A stretch of 64,000 nt of DNA from Agrobacterium tumefaciens str. B6 (lineage in GTDB: Bacteria > Pseudomonadota > Alphaproteobacteria > Rhizobiales > Rhizobiaceae). Numbering within the stretch: the stretch's first letter is position 1; each line of letters begins with the position of its first letter. The notes under the pieces are model-generated. The model searched no databases and had not been told where the DNA came from. It was given only the letters and a program-made list of their open reading frames with translations. The stretch spans positions 248,001-312,000 of the forward strand of contig NZ_LMVK01000045.1 in assembly GCF_001541315.1 (NCBI RefSeq), read 5' to 3'. Both the position numbers and the translations under genes were made by a program. Below, piece by piece: positions 16,477-29,666 of this stretch.

Positions 16477-16869
16477 ATGGCGAATGCGACTAATAACCGG
16501 CCTCTGTCGCCGCATCTTCAAATTTACAAGCCGATTCCGACGATGGTTGCTTCCATCGTGCACCGCATCACAGGCGGCGCGCTTTATTTCGGAACGCTTC
16601 TGGTTGCCTGGTGGCTGATCGCAATCGCCTCGGGTCCTGCCTATTACGACTGGGTCAACTGGGCGATGGGTACGATCATCGGCAGACTCATCCTGATCGG
16701 ATATACCTGGGCTCTCGTGCACCACATGCTGGGCGGCCTTCGCCACTTCATGTGGGATCTGGGCTACGGCTTCGAAAAGCACTTTACCACCAAGCTGGCA
16801 AAGGCCTCGTGGGTGGTGTCGATCTGTCTGACCGCGCTGATCTGGGTCATCGCCCTGATCGTGCGCTGA
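16477..16869 (+). CDS. sdhC: Succinate dehydrogenase cytochrome b556 subunit
   Basis: SdhC anchors succinate dehydrogenase in the inner membrane and supplies part of the heme b and ubiquinone sites. The 130 residues carry the signature [23 protein letters not shown] and [13 protein letters not shown] (heme-ligand histidine region), with three membrane helices. The ATG at 16477 is chosen over an upstream frame opening because it has a GAGG site 6 bases before it and begins at the conserved N-terminus. It is the first gene of sdhCDAB. About 280 bases separate it from the divergent hypothetical gene. Confidence 0.96.
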   Translation: MANATNNRPLSPHLQIYKPIPTMVASIVHRITGGALYFGTLLVAWWLIAIASGPAYYDWVNWAMGTIIGRLILIGYTWALVHHMLGGLRHFMWDLGYGFEKHFTTKLAKASWVVSICLTALIWVIALIVR

Positions 16870-16880
16870 GGAGATTTTTC

Positions 16881-17261
16881 ATGGATATGCGTACACCTCT
16901 CGGAAAGGTTCGCGGTCTTGGCTCCGCCAAGGAAGGCACCGACCATTTCTTGCGCCAGCGCGTCACCGCGGTTGCCAACGTTCCGCTGCTGATCTTCTTC
17001 GTGATCTTCCTCATCAAATATGCCGGCGCGCCCTATCCGGAAGTCGTCGCCGCGCTGTCGAACCCGCTTGTTGCGGTCATCATGGCTCTGGTGCTGGTGT
17101 CCGGCCTCATTCACATGAAGCTCGGCATGCAGGTCATCATCGAAGATTACGTTCACGCCGAGGTTTCGAAGCTCGTTCTTCTGATGCTCAATACGTTTTT
17201 CGCGATTCTGATTGGCGGCCTTTCCATCTTCGCCATTCTGAAAATCGCATTCGCAGGATAA
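16881..17261 (+). CDS. sdhD: Succinate dehydrogenase membrane anchor subunit
   Basis: The second anchor subunit, 126 residues with three membrane helices. [19 protein letters not shown], seen as [16 protein letters not shown] near the start, is typical of the alphaproteobacterial form, and the heme/quinone segment is [22 protein letters not shown] ribosome binding site precedes the ATG, 11 bases after sdhC. The longer frame open upstream is read in the sdhC region and is not the real start. Confidence 0.95.
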   Translation: MDMRTPLGKVRGLGSAKEGTDHFLRQRVTAVANVPLLIFFVIFLIKYAGAPYPEVVAALSNPLVAVIMALVLVSGLIHMKLGMQVIIEDYVHAEVSKLVLLMLNTFFAILIGGLSIFAILKIAFAG

Positions 17262-17268
17262 GTCCGCC

Positions 17269-19110
17269 ATGGCATCGATCAGTTCACCTTCCCAGAATGG
17301 CAAGGCCTACACCTATGTCGATCACTCCTATGACGTGATCGTGGTGGGCGCCGGTGGCGCGGGTCTGCGCGCAACACTCGGCATGGCGGAACAGGGTTTC
17401 CGCACGGCCTGCATCACCAAGGTTTTCCCGACGCGCTCCCACACGGTTGCGGCGCAGGGCGGCATCGCGGCCTCGCTCACCAACATGACGCCCGACTGTT
17501 GGCAGTGGCACCTTTACGACACCGTAAAGGGCTCCGACTGGCTGGGTGACGTTGATGCGATGCAATATCTCGCCATGGAAGCGCCGAAGGCGGTCTATGA
17601 GCTTGAGCATTACGGCGTGCCTTTCTCGCGTAACGAAGAAGGCAAGATCTACCAGCGCCCCTTCGGCGGCCATATGCAGAATTACGGTGAAGGCCCGCCG
17701 GTGCAGCGCACCTGCGCCGCTGCTGACCGTACCGGCCACGCCATCCTGCATACGCTTTATGGCCAGTCGCTGCGCAACAACGCGGAATTCTTTATCGAAT
17801 ATTTCGCGCTCGACCTCATCATGTCGGCAGACGGCCGCTGCACGGGCGTCGTGGCGTGGAACCTCGATGACGGCACGATCCATCGCTTCTCCGCCAAGAT
17901 GGTGGTTCTCGCGACCGGCGGTTACGGCCGCGCCTATTTCTCGGCGACCTCTGCCCACACCTGCACCGGCGACGGCGGCGGCATGATTGCCCGTGCCGGC
18001 CTGCCGCTTCAGGACATGGAATTCGTGCAGTTCCACCCGACCGGCATTTATGGCGCAGGCTGCCTCATTACCGAAGGCGCGCGCGGCGAAGGCGGTTATC
18101 TCGTCAACTCCGAAGGCGAGCGCTTCATGGAGCGTTATGCGCCTTCGGCAAAAGACCTTGCCTCGCGTGACGTGGTGTCGCGCTGCATGACGATGGAAAT
18201 CCGTGAAGGCCGCGGCGTCGGCAAGAACAAGGATCACATCTTCCTGCATCTCGACCACCTTGATCCGGCGATCCTGCATGAGCGTCTTCCGGGCATTTCC
18301 GAAAGCGCGAAGATTTTCGCCGGCGTCGACGTAACGCGCGAGCCGATCCCGGTCCTGCCGACGGTTCACTACAATATGGGCGGCATTCCGACCAACTATT
18401 GGGGTGAAGTGCTGAACGCCGATGCCAACAATCCGGAACGCATCGCGCCCGGCCTGATGGCTGTTGGCGAAGCCGGTTGCGCCTCGGTTCATGGTGCGAA
18501 CCGCCTCGGTTCCAACTCGCTGATCGACCTCGTGGTCTTCGGCCGTGCCGCCGCAATCCGCGCTGCCCAGGTCATCGACCGCGATGCGCCGGTTCCGGCG
18601 CTCGACATTGCTGCCTGCGACAAGATCATGGAACGCTTCGACAGCCTGCGTTATGCCAACGGCTCCACGCCGACGGCGGTGCTGCGCGACAAGATGCAGC
18701 GCGCCATGCAGGACGATGCGGCGGTGTTCCGTACGCAGGAATCGCTCGAGAGCGGCTGCAAGCGTCTTTCCGCCATCTGGAAGGAACTGCCTGACGTCAA
18801 GGTCACGGACCGTTCGATGGTCTGGAACTCCGATCTGGTCGAAACGCTCGAGCTGCACAACCTGATGGCCAATGCGATCACCACGGTCTACGGCGCGGAA
18901 GCGCGCAAGGAAAGCCGCGGTTCGCACGCCCGTGAGGATTTCGTCGACGGTCCGTTCGCCGGTCGCGATGATGTGAACTGGCGCAAGCACACGCTTGCCT
19001 GGGTCAGCCCCGAAGGTGATGTCAAGCTCGACTACCGCCCTGTTCACACCGACCTGATCGCCGACGGCATCGATCCGAAAAAGATCGAGCCGAAGGCTCG
19101 CGTCTACTGA
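17269..19110 (+). CDS. sdhA: Succinate dehydrogenase flavoprotein subunit
   Basis: SdhA carries covalent FAD and oxidises succinate to fumarate on the cytoplasmic face of the membrane. The 613 residues include GAGGAGLRA, the FAD-linking histidine in [11 protein letters not shown], the HPTG and GARGEGG segments of the active site, [15 protein letters not shown] and [10 protein letters not shown]. The start is 7 bases after sdhD. No deviation from the family is seen. Confidence 0.99.
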   Translation: MASISSPSQNGKAYTYVDHSYDVIVVGAGGAGLRATLGMAEQGFRTACITKVFPTRSHTVAAQGGIAASLTNMTPDCWQWHLYDTVKGSDWLGDVDAMQYLAMEAPKAVYELEHYGVPFSRNEEGKIYQRPFGGHMQNYGEGPPVQRTCAAADRTGHAILHTLYGQSLRNNAEFFIEYFALDLIMSADGRCTGVVAWNLDDGTIHRFSAKMVVLATGGYGRAYFSATSAHTCTGDGGGMIARAGLPLQDMEFVQFHPTGIYGAGCLITEGARGEGGYLVNSEGERFMERYAPSAKDLASRDVVSRCMTMEIREGRGVGKNKDHIFLHLDHLDPAILHERLPGISESAKIFAGVDVTREPIPVLPTVHYNMGGIPTNYWGEVLNADANNPERIAPGLMAVGEAGCASVHGANRLGSNSLIDLVVFGRAAAIRAAQVIDRDAPVPALDIAACDKIMERFDSLRYANGSTPTAVLRDKMQRAMQDDAAVFRTQESLESGCKRLSAIWKELPDVKVTDRSMVWNSDLVETLELHNLMANAITTVYGAEARKESRGSHAREDFVDGPFAGRDDVNWRKHTLAWVSPEGDVKLDYRPVHTDLIADGIDPKKIEPKARVY

Positions 19111-19125
19111 TTTGAGGAACTGGAT

Positions 19126-19905
19126 ATGGTTGAACTAGCTCTCCCCAAGAATTCCCAGATCAGCGAAGGCAAAGTCTGGCCGAAGCCAGACGGCGCCAGG
19201 AACGTTCGCGAGTACCGGATCTATCGCTGGAACCCGGATGATGGCCAGAACCCGCGCATCGATACCTATTATATCGATGTCGACGATTGCGGACCGATGG
19301 TTCTTGATGCGCTTCTCTACATCAAGAACAATATCGACCCGACGCTGACTCTGCGCCGCTCCTGCCGTGAAGGCATCTGCGGTTCCTGCGCAATGAACAT
19401 CGACGGCACCAATACGCTCGCCTGCACCAAGGGTATGGAAGAGATCAAGGGTACGGTTAAGGTCTATCCGCTGCCGCACATGCCTGTGGTGAAGGACCTC
19501 GTTCCCGATCTGTCGAACTTCTACGCCCAGCATCGCTCCATCGAACCCTGGTTGAAGACGGTTTCGCCGACGCCCGCCAAGGAATGGAAACAGAGCCACG
19601 AGGACCGCCTGAAGCTGGACGGTCTCTACGAGTGCATTCTCTGCGCCTGCTGCTCCACCTCCTGTCCCAGCTACTGGTGGAATGGCGACCGTTACCTTGG
19701 TCCCGCTGTTCTGCTGCAGGCCTATCGCTGGCTCATCGACAGCCGTGATGAGGCAACCGGCGAGCGTCTCGACAATCTCGAGGATCCGTTCCGCCTTTAT
19801 CGCTGCCACACCATCATGAACTGCGCGCAGGCTTGCCCGAAGGGCTTGAACCCGGCCAAGGCGATCGCGGAAATCAAGAAGATGATGGTCGAGCGTCGCG
19901 TTTAA
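19126..19905 (+). CDS. sdhB: Succinate dehydrogenase iron-sulfur subunit
   Basis: SdhB passes electrons from FAD to ubiquinone through three iron-sulfur clusters. All ligands are present in 259 residues: the plant-type ferredoxin set C80, C85, C88 and C100; then [12 protein letters not shown] and [14 protein letters not shown] for the [4Fe-4S] and [3Fe-4S] clusters. It is the last gene of sdhCDAB, with a terminator hairpin 30 bases after the stop. Confidence 0.99.
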   Translation: MVELALPKNSQISEGKVWPKPDGARNVREYRIYRWNPDDGQNPRIDTYYIDVDDCGPMVLDALLYIKNNIDPTLTLRRSCREGICGSCAMNIDGTNTLACTKGMEEIKGTVKVYPLPHMPVVKDLVPDLSNFYAQHRSIEPWLKTVSPTPAKEWKQSHEDRLKLDGLYECILCACCSTSCPSYWWNGDRYLGPAVLLQAYRWLIDSRDEATGERLDNLEDPFRLYRCHTIMNCAQACPKGLNPAKAIAEIKKMMVERRV

Positions 19906-19935
19906 AGGCGATTCGCTGACAACGAAAAATCTATC

Positions 19936-19964
19936 GGGCCGCGGTCTCGACCGTGGCCCTTTTT
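19936..19964 (+). terminator. Rho-independent terminator of sdhCDAB
   Basis: GGGCCGCGGT (19936-19945) pairs with ACCGTGGCCC (19950-19959), one wobble, loop of 4, followed by five Ts. Confidence 0.88.
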
Positions 19965-20077
19965 ACAACCCGGCGTGGGAAAATTCGGTAAAAATCGACC
20001 GAAATGGTAATTATCCCGGCCATCGCTTGCGCAAGATAAGGCTTTGGTAATAATTCAGCCTTCTTGTTTGATCATGA

Positions 20078-20653
<576 letters not shown>

Positions 20654-20657
20654 GTCT

Positions 20658-20682
20658 TTCCGGTGCAGCCGGAACGCTCTTT
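20658..20682 (+). terminator. Possible weak terminator after the Omp19-like gene
   Basis: TTCCGG (20658-20663) and CCGGAA (20669-20674) form a short hairpin followed by CGCTCTTTT. The stem is only 6 bp and the T-run is offset. Confidence 0.4.
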
Positions 20683-20745
20683 TCGCTCTAAGCCTGTTCA
20701 TTCGTCGCGGGTGCCTTTGTGCGCCCGCGTCCGAGGCGTTTATCC

Positions 20746-21909
20746 ATGAAGCCTTTGCCTGATTACAATCATAGTGTCGTTGAACAGCTCAACGCATTGA
20801 CGGCAGCTGGCACCTTGCAGGCCGATGCCGCCCAGCTTGGTGTGGCGGCGCATCTTGACCGTATCCTTGCGGATTTGAAGGCGCGCAAGCCCGCCAAGAA
20901 GAAGAGCGCGCTCGGCTGGATGTTCGCGCGCAAGTCCGGGCCTGCCGCCCCCGTCAAGGGATTGTATGTCTATGGCAGCGTCGGCCGCGGCAAGACGATG
21001 CTGATGGACATGTTCTACGAGATGGCTCCCGTCTCTTCCAAACGGCGGTGCCATTTTCATGAATTCATGGCGGATGTGCATAATCGTGTGCATGCGCATC
21101 GGCAGAAGCTGAAGAATGGCGAAACCAAACAGGCCGATCCCATTCCCCCCGTCGCGGCGGAGCTTCTCGCGGAAGCGGAGCTTTTATGCTTCGACGAATT
21201 CACGGTCACGGATATTGCCGATGCGATGATCCTCGCCCGGCTGTTCAGCGAACTCTTCGCCAATGGGTGCACATTGGTGACGACCTCCAATGTCGTGCCC
21301 GACAATCTCTACAAGGATGGTCTCAATCGCGGCCTTTTCCTGCCCTTCGTCGATCTGCTGAAGAAATATGTTGACGTGGTGACGCTGGACAGCCCCACCG
21401 ACTACCGGATGGAGAAGCTGGAAAGCCTTCCGGTCTACGTCACGCCGCTCGACGGTTCGGCGGATCAGGCGATGGACATGGCCTGGCGGCACATGACCGG
21501 CGGTCATCTCGTTGCCCCAACGGAAATACCCATGAAGGGCCGCTCCATTCTGGTGCCACGCGCCAGTGGCCGGGTGGCGCGCTTCTCGTTTTCAGATCTC
21601 TGCGAAAAGCCGCTCGGAGCTTCCGACTTCCTGGCCATCGCCAATCGTTTCGATACGGTCTTCATCGACCATATCCCGCTGCTCAACGCGGACAAGCGGA
21701 ACGAGACCAAGCGTTTCATTATCCTCATTGACGCGCTTTACGACCATAGCGTCAGGCTTTTCGCATCAGCCGCAGCCATGCCGGAAGACCTGCTCGGCAA
21801 ACGCAAGGGAACCGAAGGTTTCGAGTTCGATCGTACCGCCTCGCGCCTGTTCGAGATGCGCAGTGCAGATTACCTGGCGCTTCATTACGAAAAGCGGCAG
21901 AAAGTTTGA
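20746..21909 (+). CDS. zapE: Cell division ATPase ZapE (AFG1-like)
   Basis: An AFG1/ZapE P-loop ATPase of 387 residues. Walker A is GSVGRGKT at 77-84, Walker B is LLCFDEFTVTDIAD, with sensor residues in TTSNVVPDNLYKDGLNR. In E. coli ZapE acts at the divisome; the mitochondrial relative AFG1L/LACE1 is linked to quality control of respiratory proteins. The ATG at 20746 is preferred to one nine codons upstream because a GAGG site precedes it and the family N-terminus is matched. It lies just ahead of mdh, a common rhizobial order. Confidence 0.94.
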   Translation: MKPLPDYNHSVVEQLNALTAAGTLQADAAQLGVAAHLDRILADLKARKPAKKKSALGWMFARKSGPAAPVKGLYVYGSVGRGKTMLMDMFYEMAPVSSKRRCHFHEFMADVHNRVHAHRQKLKNGETKQADPIPPVAAELLAEAELLCFDEFTVTDIADAMILARLFSELFANGCTLVTTSNVVPDNLYKDGLNRGLFLPFVDLLKKYVDVVTLDSPTDYRMEKLESLPVYVTPLDGSADQAMDMAWRHMTGGHLVAPTEIPMKGRSILVPRASGRVARFSFSDLCEKPLGASDFLAIANRFDTVFIDHIPLLNADKRNETKRFIILIDALYDHSVRLFASAAAMPEDLLGKRKGTEGFEFDRTASRLFEMRSADYLALHYEKRQKV

Positions 21910-21923
21910 CACTTTCGTGACGC

Positions 21924-21949
21924 ATTTTCTTACGTTTACGTAAGAAAAT
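21924..21949. promoter_or_regulatory. Perfect palindrome upstream of mdh (candidate operator)
   Basis: ATTTTCTTACG (21924-21934) and CGTAAGAAAAT (21939-21949) are perfect inverted repeats with a 4-base spacer, so TTACGTTTACGTAA is the core. No T-run follows on the plus strand, so a terminator of zapE is unlikely. A TTGACA hexamer at 21906-21911 lies just upstream. The shape recalls MerR-family operators such as that of LiuR, from memory. Confidence 0.5.
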
Positions 21950-21967
21950 AATGATCTAAACGATTGA

Positions 21968-23050
<1,083 letters not shown>

Positions 23051-23081
23051 TAGCCTAGCGGCTCCAAACAGGGATTATTCC

Positions 23082-24275
<1,194 letters not shown>

Positions 24276-24293
24276 TTTGAAGGACCGGATATA

Positions 24294-25196
24294 ATGTCGA
24301 TTCTCGTCAATAAAGACACCAAGGTCCTCGTACAGGGCCTGACCGGCAAGACCGGCACCTTCCACACCGAACAGGCGCTTGCCTATTACGGCACGCAGAT
24401 GGTCGGCGGTATTCACCCGAAGAAGGGTGGCGAAACCTGGACCGGATCGAAGGGCGAAAGCCTGCCGATCTTTGCAACGGTTGCTGAAGCCAGGGAAAAG
24501 ACCGGTGCAGACGCATCCGTGATCTACGTTCCGCCGGCAGGTGCTGCGGACGCCATCATCGAAGCGATCGAAGCTGAGATCCCCTTCATCACCTGCATCA
24601 CCGAAGGTATCCCGGTCATGGACATGGTTCGCGTCAAGGCTCGCCTCGACCGCTCCAAGTCGCGCCTGCTCGGCCCGAACTGCCCGGGTATCCTGACGCC
24701 GGAAGAATGCAAGATCGGCATCATGCCGGGCTCCATCTTCCGCAAGGGTTCGGTTGGTATCGTTTCGCGCTCCGGCACGCTGACCTATGAAGCCGTGTTC
24801 CAGACCTCCAACGAAGGCCTCGGCCAGACCACGGCTGTCGGCATCGGCGGCGACCCGGTCAAGGGCACCGAGTTCATCGACGTGCTGGAAATGTTCCTCG
24901 CTGACGAAGCCACGCAGTCGATCATCATGATCGGCGAAATCGGCGGCTCGGCTGAAGAAGATGCAGCACAGTTCCTGATCGACGAAGCCAAGAAGGGCCG
25001 CAAGAAGCCGATGGCTGGCTTTATCGCGGGCCGTACGGCTCCGAAGGGCCGCACCATGGGCCACGCCGGCGCTGTCGTTTCCGGCGGCAAGGGTGACGCA
25101 GAATCCAAGATCGCAGCCATGGAAGCGGCTGGCATCAAGGTTTCGCCTTCCCCGGCGCGCCTCGGCAAGACGCTGGTTGAAGTCCTCAAGGGCTGA
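24294..25196 (+). CDS. sucD: Succinyl-CoA synthetase alpha subunit
   Basis: SucD binds CoA and is phosphorylated on a histidine during catalysis. The 300 residues include the [15 protein letters not shown] start region, [20 protein letters not shown], and the phospho-histidine segment [11 protein letters not shown] near 245. The 174-base gap to sucA contains small hairpins, the last of which sits between the sucA Shine-Dalgarno and start codon. Confidence 0.99.
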   Translation: MSILVNKDTKVLVQGLTGKTGTFHTEQALAYYGTQMVGGIHPKKGGETWTGSKGESLPIFATVAEAREKTGADASVIYVPPAGAADAIIEAIEAEIPFITCITEGIPVMDMVRVKARLDRSKSRLLGPNCPGILTPEECKIGIMPGSIFRKGSVGIVSRSGTLTYEAVFQTSNEGLGQTTAVGIGGDPVKGTEFIDVLEMFLADEATQSIIMIGEIGGSAEEDAAQFLIDEAKKGRKKPMAGFIAGRTAPKGRTMGHAGAVVSGGKGDAESKIAAMEAAGIKVSPSPARLGKTLVEVLKG

Positions 25197-25337
25197 GACC
25201 ACATGACATCGGTACGGGCGGCGCGGCTTTAATGCCTCGCTGCCCGATGCCGCAAGAAGACAGATAGACGGCATACCGCTCCGGCGGCAGACAGCAGTAA
25301 TCAAAGCGGCAGGCCGGCGAACGGCCCTAACGGCATC

Positions 25338-25361
25338 GAGGAGGCGGACGGATAAGTCCGC
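25338..25361 (+). promoter_or_regulatory. sucA ribosome binding site followed by a hairpin
   Basis: GAGGAGG at 25338-25344 is the only strong Shine-Dalgarno near sucA, but it ends 26 bases before the ATG at 25371. A 6-bp hairpin, GCGGAC (25344-25349) with GTCCGC (25356-25361), loop of 6, fills most of that distance and leaves 9 bases to the start. An in-frame TAA at 25353-25355 rules out an upstream start. Confidence 0.6.
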
Positions 25362-25370
25362 AAGAACACA

Positions 25371-28367
25371 ATGGCAAGGCAAGAAGCGAACGAGCAGTTT
25401 CAGATCACGTCGTTTCTGGACGGCGCGAATGCAGCCTATATCGAGCAGCTCTATGCCCGGTACGAAGAGGATCCCTCTTCCGTGTCGCCGGAGTGGCAGA
25501 GCTTCTTCAAGGCGTTGTCCGATAATCCGGAAGACGTGAAGAAGGCGGCCAAGGGCGCCTCCTGGAAGCGCGCCAACTGGCCGATCCCGGCCAATGGCGA
25601 ACTGGTATCCGCACTGGACGGTAACTGGGCCACGGTCGAAAAGGCCATCGAGAAAAAGGTTCAGGCGAAGGCTGAAGCCAAGAGCGCCGATACCGGCAAG
25701 CCGGTCAGCGAAGCCGAAGTGCTGCAGGCGACCCGTGACAGCGTTCGCGCCATCATGATGATCCGCGCCTATCGCATGCGCGGCCACCTGCACGCCAAGC
25801 TCGATCCGCTCGGTATCGCCGTTGCGGTTGAAGATTACAACGAGCTGTCACCGAAGTCCTACGGCTTCGAGGAAAGCGACTACGACCGCAAGATTTTCAT
25901 CGATAACGTTCTCGGCCTCGAATATGCGACCGTGCGCGAGATGATCGATATTCTGGAGCGCACCTACTGCTCCACCATCGGCGTTGAATTCATGCACATG
26001 TCCAGCCCGGAAGAAAAAGGCTGGATTCAGGAACGCATCGAAGGTCCGGACAAGGGCGTTGCTTTCACGGCCGAAGGCAAGAAGGCCATTCTGTCCAAGC
26101 TGGTTGAAGCCGAAGGTTACGAGCAATTCCTCGACGTGCGCTTCAAGGGCACCAAGCGTTTCGGCCTCGATGGCGGCGAATCGCTGATCCCGGCGCTGGA
26201 GCAGATCATCAAGCGCGGTGGCCAGGACGGTCTGGAAGAAGTCGTGCTCGGCATGGCCCATCGTGGCCGCCTGAACGTTCTCACCAACGTCATGGGCAAG
26301 CCGCACCGCGCCGTGTTCCACGAGTTCAAGGGCGGTTCGTTCAAGCCTGACGACGTCGAAGGTTCCGGTGACGTGAAGTACCATCTCGGTGCCTCCTCCG
26401 ACCGCGAATTCGACGGCAACAAGGTTCACCTGTCGCTGACGGCCAACCCGTCGCACCTTGAAATCGTCAACCCCGTTGTCATGGGCAAGGCCCGCGCCAA
26501 GCAGGACCAGCTGGCCAAGACATGGGACGGCGACATCATTCCGCTTTCCGAACGCGCCAAGGTGCTGCCGCTGCTGCTGCACGGCGATGCCGCCTTTGCG
26601 GGTCAGGGCGTGGTTGCCGAAATTCTCGGCCTTTCCGGTCTGCGCGGCCACCGCGTTGCCGGCACCATGCACTTCATCATCAACAACCAGATCGGCTTTA
26701 CGACCAACCCGGCCTTCTCGCGTTCGTCGCCCTATCCGTCCGACGTCGCCAAGATGATCGAAGCGCCGATCTTCCACGTCAACGGTGATGATCCGGAAGC
26801 GGTTACCTATGCGGCCAAGGTCGCGACCGAATACCGGATGAAGTTCCACAAGCCTGTCGTCATCGACATGTTCTGCTACCGCCGCTTCGGCCATAACGAA
26901 GGCGATGAGCCGGCGTTCACGCAGCCGAAGATGTACAAGGTCATCCGTGGCCACAAGACGGTCGCGCGCATCTATGCCGACCGCCTGATCGCGGAAGGCC
27001 TGATGAACGAAGGCGAATTCGAGAAGATGAAGGCCGACTGGCGCGCTCATCTGGAACAGGAATTCGAGGCAGGCCAGTCCTACAAGCCCAACAAGGCCGA
27101 CTGGCTGGATGGCCAGTGGTCCGGCCTGCGCGCCGCCGACAATGCCGATGAGCAGCGTCGCGGCAAGACCGGCGTGCCGATGAAGCAGCTGAAGGAAATC
27201 GGCAAGAAACTGTCGACCATTCCGGAAGGCTTCAGCGCCCACCGCACGATCCAGCGCTTCATGGAAAACCGCTCGCAGATGGTCGAGACGGGCGAAGGCA
27301 TCGACTGGGCAATGGCGGAAGCACTTGCTTTCGGTTCGCTCGTTGCCGATGGCCACAAGATTCGTCTTTCCGGTCAGGATTGCGAACGCGGCACCTTCTC
27401 GCAGCGTCACTCGGTTCTCTACGATCAGGAGACCGAAGAGCGTTATATTCCGCTCGCCAACCTTTCGCCGACGCAGGCCCGTTACGAAGTCATCAACTCG
27501 ATGCTCTCGGAAGAAGCTGTCCTCGGTTTCGAATATGGCTATTCGCTTGCCCGCCCGAATGCGCTGACGCTCTGGGAAGCCCAGTTCGGCGACTTCGCCA
27601 ACGGCGCGCAGGTAGTGTTCGACCAGTTCATCTCTTCGGGTGAACGCAAGTGGCTGCGCATGTCCGGTCTCGTCTGCCTTCTGCCGCATGGTTACGAAGG
27701 TCAGGGTCCGGAGCACTCTTCCGCCCGTCTGGAGCGCTGGCTGCAGATGTGCGCCGAAGATAACATGCAGGTAGCCAACTGCACGACGCCGGCCAACTAC
27801 TTCCACATCCTGCGCCGTCAGGTGAAGCGCGACTTCCGCAAGCCGCTGATCCTGATGACGCCGAAGTCGCTGCTGCGTCACAAGCGCGCCACCTCTTCGC
27901 TGGCCGAGCTTGCAGGCGAGTCCTCCTTCCACCGTCTCCTGTGGGACGATGCTGAAGTCATCAAGGACGGCCCGATCAAGCTGCAGAAGGATTCGAAGAT
28001 CCGCCGCGTCGTCATGTGCACGGGCAAGGTCTATTATGATCTGCTCGAGGAACGCGAAAAGCGTGGTATCGACGACATCTACCTGCTGCGTGTCGAACAG
28101 CTCTATCCGTTCCCGGCGAAGGCGCTCATCAACGAGCTTTCCCGTTTCCGCAATGCGGAGATGGTCTGGTGCCAGGAAGAACCGAAGAACATGGGTGCGT
28201 GGTCGTTCATCGATCCTTACCTGGAATGGGTTCTGGCGCATATCGACGCCAAGTACCAGAAGGTCCGTTACACGGGCCGTCCGGCTGCCGCCTCTCCGGC
28301 GACCGGCCTGATGTCCAAGCACCTGGCGCAGCTTGCTGCGTTCCTGGAAGACGCGCTGGGAGAGTGA
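25371..28367 (+). CDS. sucA: 2-oxoglutarate dehydrogenase E1 component
   Basis: SucA is the thiamine-diphosphate decarboxylase of 2-oxoglutarate dehydrogenase. The 998-residue chain begins with a conserved E1o N-terminus (FLDGANAAYIEQLYARYEED), then HRGRLNVLTN for the cofactor-binding core, GTMHFIINNQIGFTT, the metal-binding GDDPEAV and CYRRFGHNEGDEP. The C-terminal third is the pyrimidine-binding domain (LLPHGYEGQGPEHSSARLER, 20 residues). The ATG is the only start downstream of an in-frame stop at 25353. It is followed 53 bases later by sucB. Confidence 0.98.
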   Translation: MARQEANEQFQITSFLDGANAAYIEQLYARYEEDPSSVSPEWQSFFKALSDNPEDVKKAAKGASWKRANWPIPANGELVSALDGNWATVEKAIEKKVQAKAEAKSADTGKPVSEAEVLQATRDSVRAIMMIRAYRMRGHLHAKLDPLGIAVAVEDYNELSPKSYGFEESDYDRKIFIDNVLGLEYATVREMIDILERTYCSTIGVEFMHMSSPEEKGWIQERIEGPDKGVAFTAEGKKAILSKLVEAEGYEQFLDVRFKGTKRFGLDGGESLIPALEQIIKRGGQDGLEEVVLGMAHRGRLNVLTNVMGKPHRAVFHEFKGGSFKPDDVEGSGDVKYHLGASSDREFDGNKVHLSLTANPSHLEIVNPVVMGKARAKQDQLAKTWDGDIIPLSERAKVLPLLLHGDAAFAGQGVVAEILGLSGLRGHRVAGTMHFIINNQIGFTTNPAFSRSSPYPSDVAKMIEAPIFHVNGDDPEAVTYAAKVATEYRMKFHKPVVIDMFCYRRFGHNEGDEPAFTQPKMYKVIRGHKTVARIYADRLIAEGLMNEGEFEKMKADWRAHLEQEFEAGQSYKPNKADWLDGQWSGLRAADNADEQRRGKTGVPMKQLKEIGKKLSTIPEGFSAHRTIQRFMENRSQMVETGEGIDWAMAEALAFGSLVADGHKIRLSGQDCERGTFSQRHSVLYDQETEERYIPLANLSPTQARYEVINSMLSEEAVLGFEYGYSLARPNALTLWEAQFGDFANGAQVVFDQFISSGERKWLRMSGLVCLLPHGYEGQGPEHSSARLERWLQMCAEDNMQVANCTTPANYFHILRRQVKRDFRKPLILMTPKSLLRHKRATSSLAELAGESSFHRLLWDDAEVIKDGPIKLQKDSKIRRVVMCTGKVYYDLLEEREKRGIDDIYLLRVEQLYPFPAKALINELSRFRNAEMVWCQEEPKNMGAWSFIDPYLEWVLAHIDAKYQKVRYTGRPAAASPATGLMSKHLAQLAAFLEDALGE

Positions 28368-28420
28368 GAACTCTCCCGCATCGCCCCGCAAAAAAGACAC
28401 CTGAATAACGGAACTAGATC

Positions 28421-29644
28421 ATGGCCACTGAAATCCGCGTACCAACCCTCGGCGAATCCGTCAGCGAAGCGACCGTAGGCACCTGGTTCAAGAAGGTCGG
28501 CGATACCGTCAAGGCCGACGAACCTCTCGTTGAACTGGAAACCGACAAGGTTACCGTTGAAGTCCCGGCGCCTGCGTCCGGCGTTCTCACCGAAATCGTT
28601 GCGCAGAACGGCGAGACCGTCGGTCTCGACGCGCTTCTCGGCCAGATCGCCGAAGGTGCCGCCGGCGCTGCAACCGCTGCACCTGCCGCAAAGCCTGCTG
28701 CGGCTGCCACACCGGCACCTGCCGCCGTTGCCGCTCCGGCAACCGGCTCCATGCCGCCGGCACCTGCCGCCGGCAAGCTGCTTGCTGAAAACAACCTGTC
28801 TGCCGATCAGGTTGACGGTTCGGGCAAGCGTGGCCAGGTTCTGAAGGGCGACGTTCTCGCTGCCGTCGCCAAGGGTGTTTCTGCACCCGCCGCTGCTCCG
28901 GTTGCCGCTGCTGCCCCCCGTCCGGTTTCGGCCGAACAGGATCAGGTTCGCGAAGAGCGCGTGAAGATGACCCGCCTGCGCCAGACGATTGCCCGTCGCC
29001 TGAAGGATGCGCAGAACACGGCCGCCATGCTCACCACCTATAACGAGGTGGACATGAGCGCCGTCATGGACCTGCGCAACCGCTACAAGGACGTGTTCGA
29101 GAAGAAGCACGGCGTCAAGCTCGGCTTCATGGGCTTCTTCACCAAGGCCGTGACCCACGCGCTGAAGGAACTGCCCGCCGTCAACGCTGAAATCGACGGC
29201 ACGGACATCATCTACAAGAACTATTGTCACGTCGGCATGGCTGTCGGCACCGACAAGGGTCTCGTCGTTCCGGTCATCCGCGATGCTGATCAGCTCTCCA
29301 TCGCAGGCGTCGAAAAGGAACTCGGCCGCCTCGCCAAGGCAGCGCGTGACGGTTCGCTCGGCATGGCCGACATGCAGGGCGGCACCTTCACCATCACCAA
29401 TGGTGGTGTCTACGGTTCGCTGATGTCCTCGCCGATCCTCAATGCACCGCAGTCGGGCATCCTCGGCATGCACAAGATCCAGGAGCGTCCGGTCGCCATC
29501 GGCGGTCAGGTCGTCATCCGTCCGATGATGTATCTTGCGCTCTCCTACGATCACCGTATCGTTGACGGCAAGGAAGCAGTGACCTTCCTCGTTCGCGTCA
29601 AGGAAAGTCTCGAAGATCCGGAACGTCTCGTTCTCGATCTCTAA
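28421..29644 (+). CDS. sucB: Dihydrolipoyl succinyltransferase (E2) of 2-oxoglutarate dehydrogenase
   Basis: SucB carries the lipoyl arm and transfers succinyl groups to CoA. The 407 residues contain one lipoyl domain with the target lysine K43 in ETDKV, an Ala/Pro-rich linker (about 85-125), a peripheral-subunit-binding domain ([20 protein letters not shown], 20 residues), a second linker, and the catalytic domain with [11 protein letters not shown] carrying the active His and Asp. One lipoyl domain is normal for E2o. Confidence 0.98.
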   Translation: MATEIRVPTLGESVSEATVGTWFKKVGDTVKADEPLVELETDKVTVEVPAPASGVLTEIVAQNGETVGLDALLGQIAEGAAGAATAAPAAKPAAAATPAPAAVAAPATGSMPPAPAAGKLLAENNLSADQVDGSGKRGQVLKGDVLAAVAKGVSAPAAAPVAAAAPRPVSAEQDQVREERVKMTRLRQTIARRLKDAQNTAAMLTTYNEVDMSAVMDLRNRYKDVFEKKHGVKLGFMGFFTKAVTHALKELPAVNAEIDGTDIIYKNYCHVGMAVGTDKGLVVPVIRDADQLSIAGVEKELGRLAKAARDGSLGMADMQGGTFTITNGGVYGSLMSSPILNAPQSGILGMHKIQERPVAIGGQVVIRPMMYLALSYDHRIVDGKEAVTFLVRVKESLEDPERLVLDL

Positions 29645-29666
29645 GACCAGATAGGGGAGAAGAGGG

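Noticed and set aside
25197..25370. sucD-sucA gap as a known sucA-type riboswitch
   Set aside because: The described sucA motifs I recall belong to other classes of bacteria, and I could not match a conserved core; only small local hairpins are visible.
25848..28400. 850-codon minus-strand frame across sucA
   Set aside because: Antisense shadow for the same reason; similar long shadows lie over sdhA (17284-19047), atpA (38884-40044) and atpD (41526-42719).
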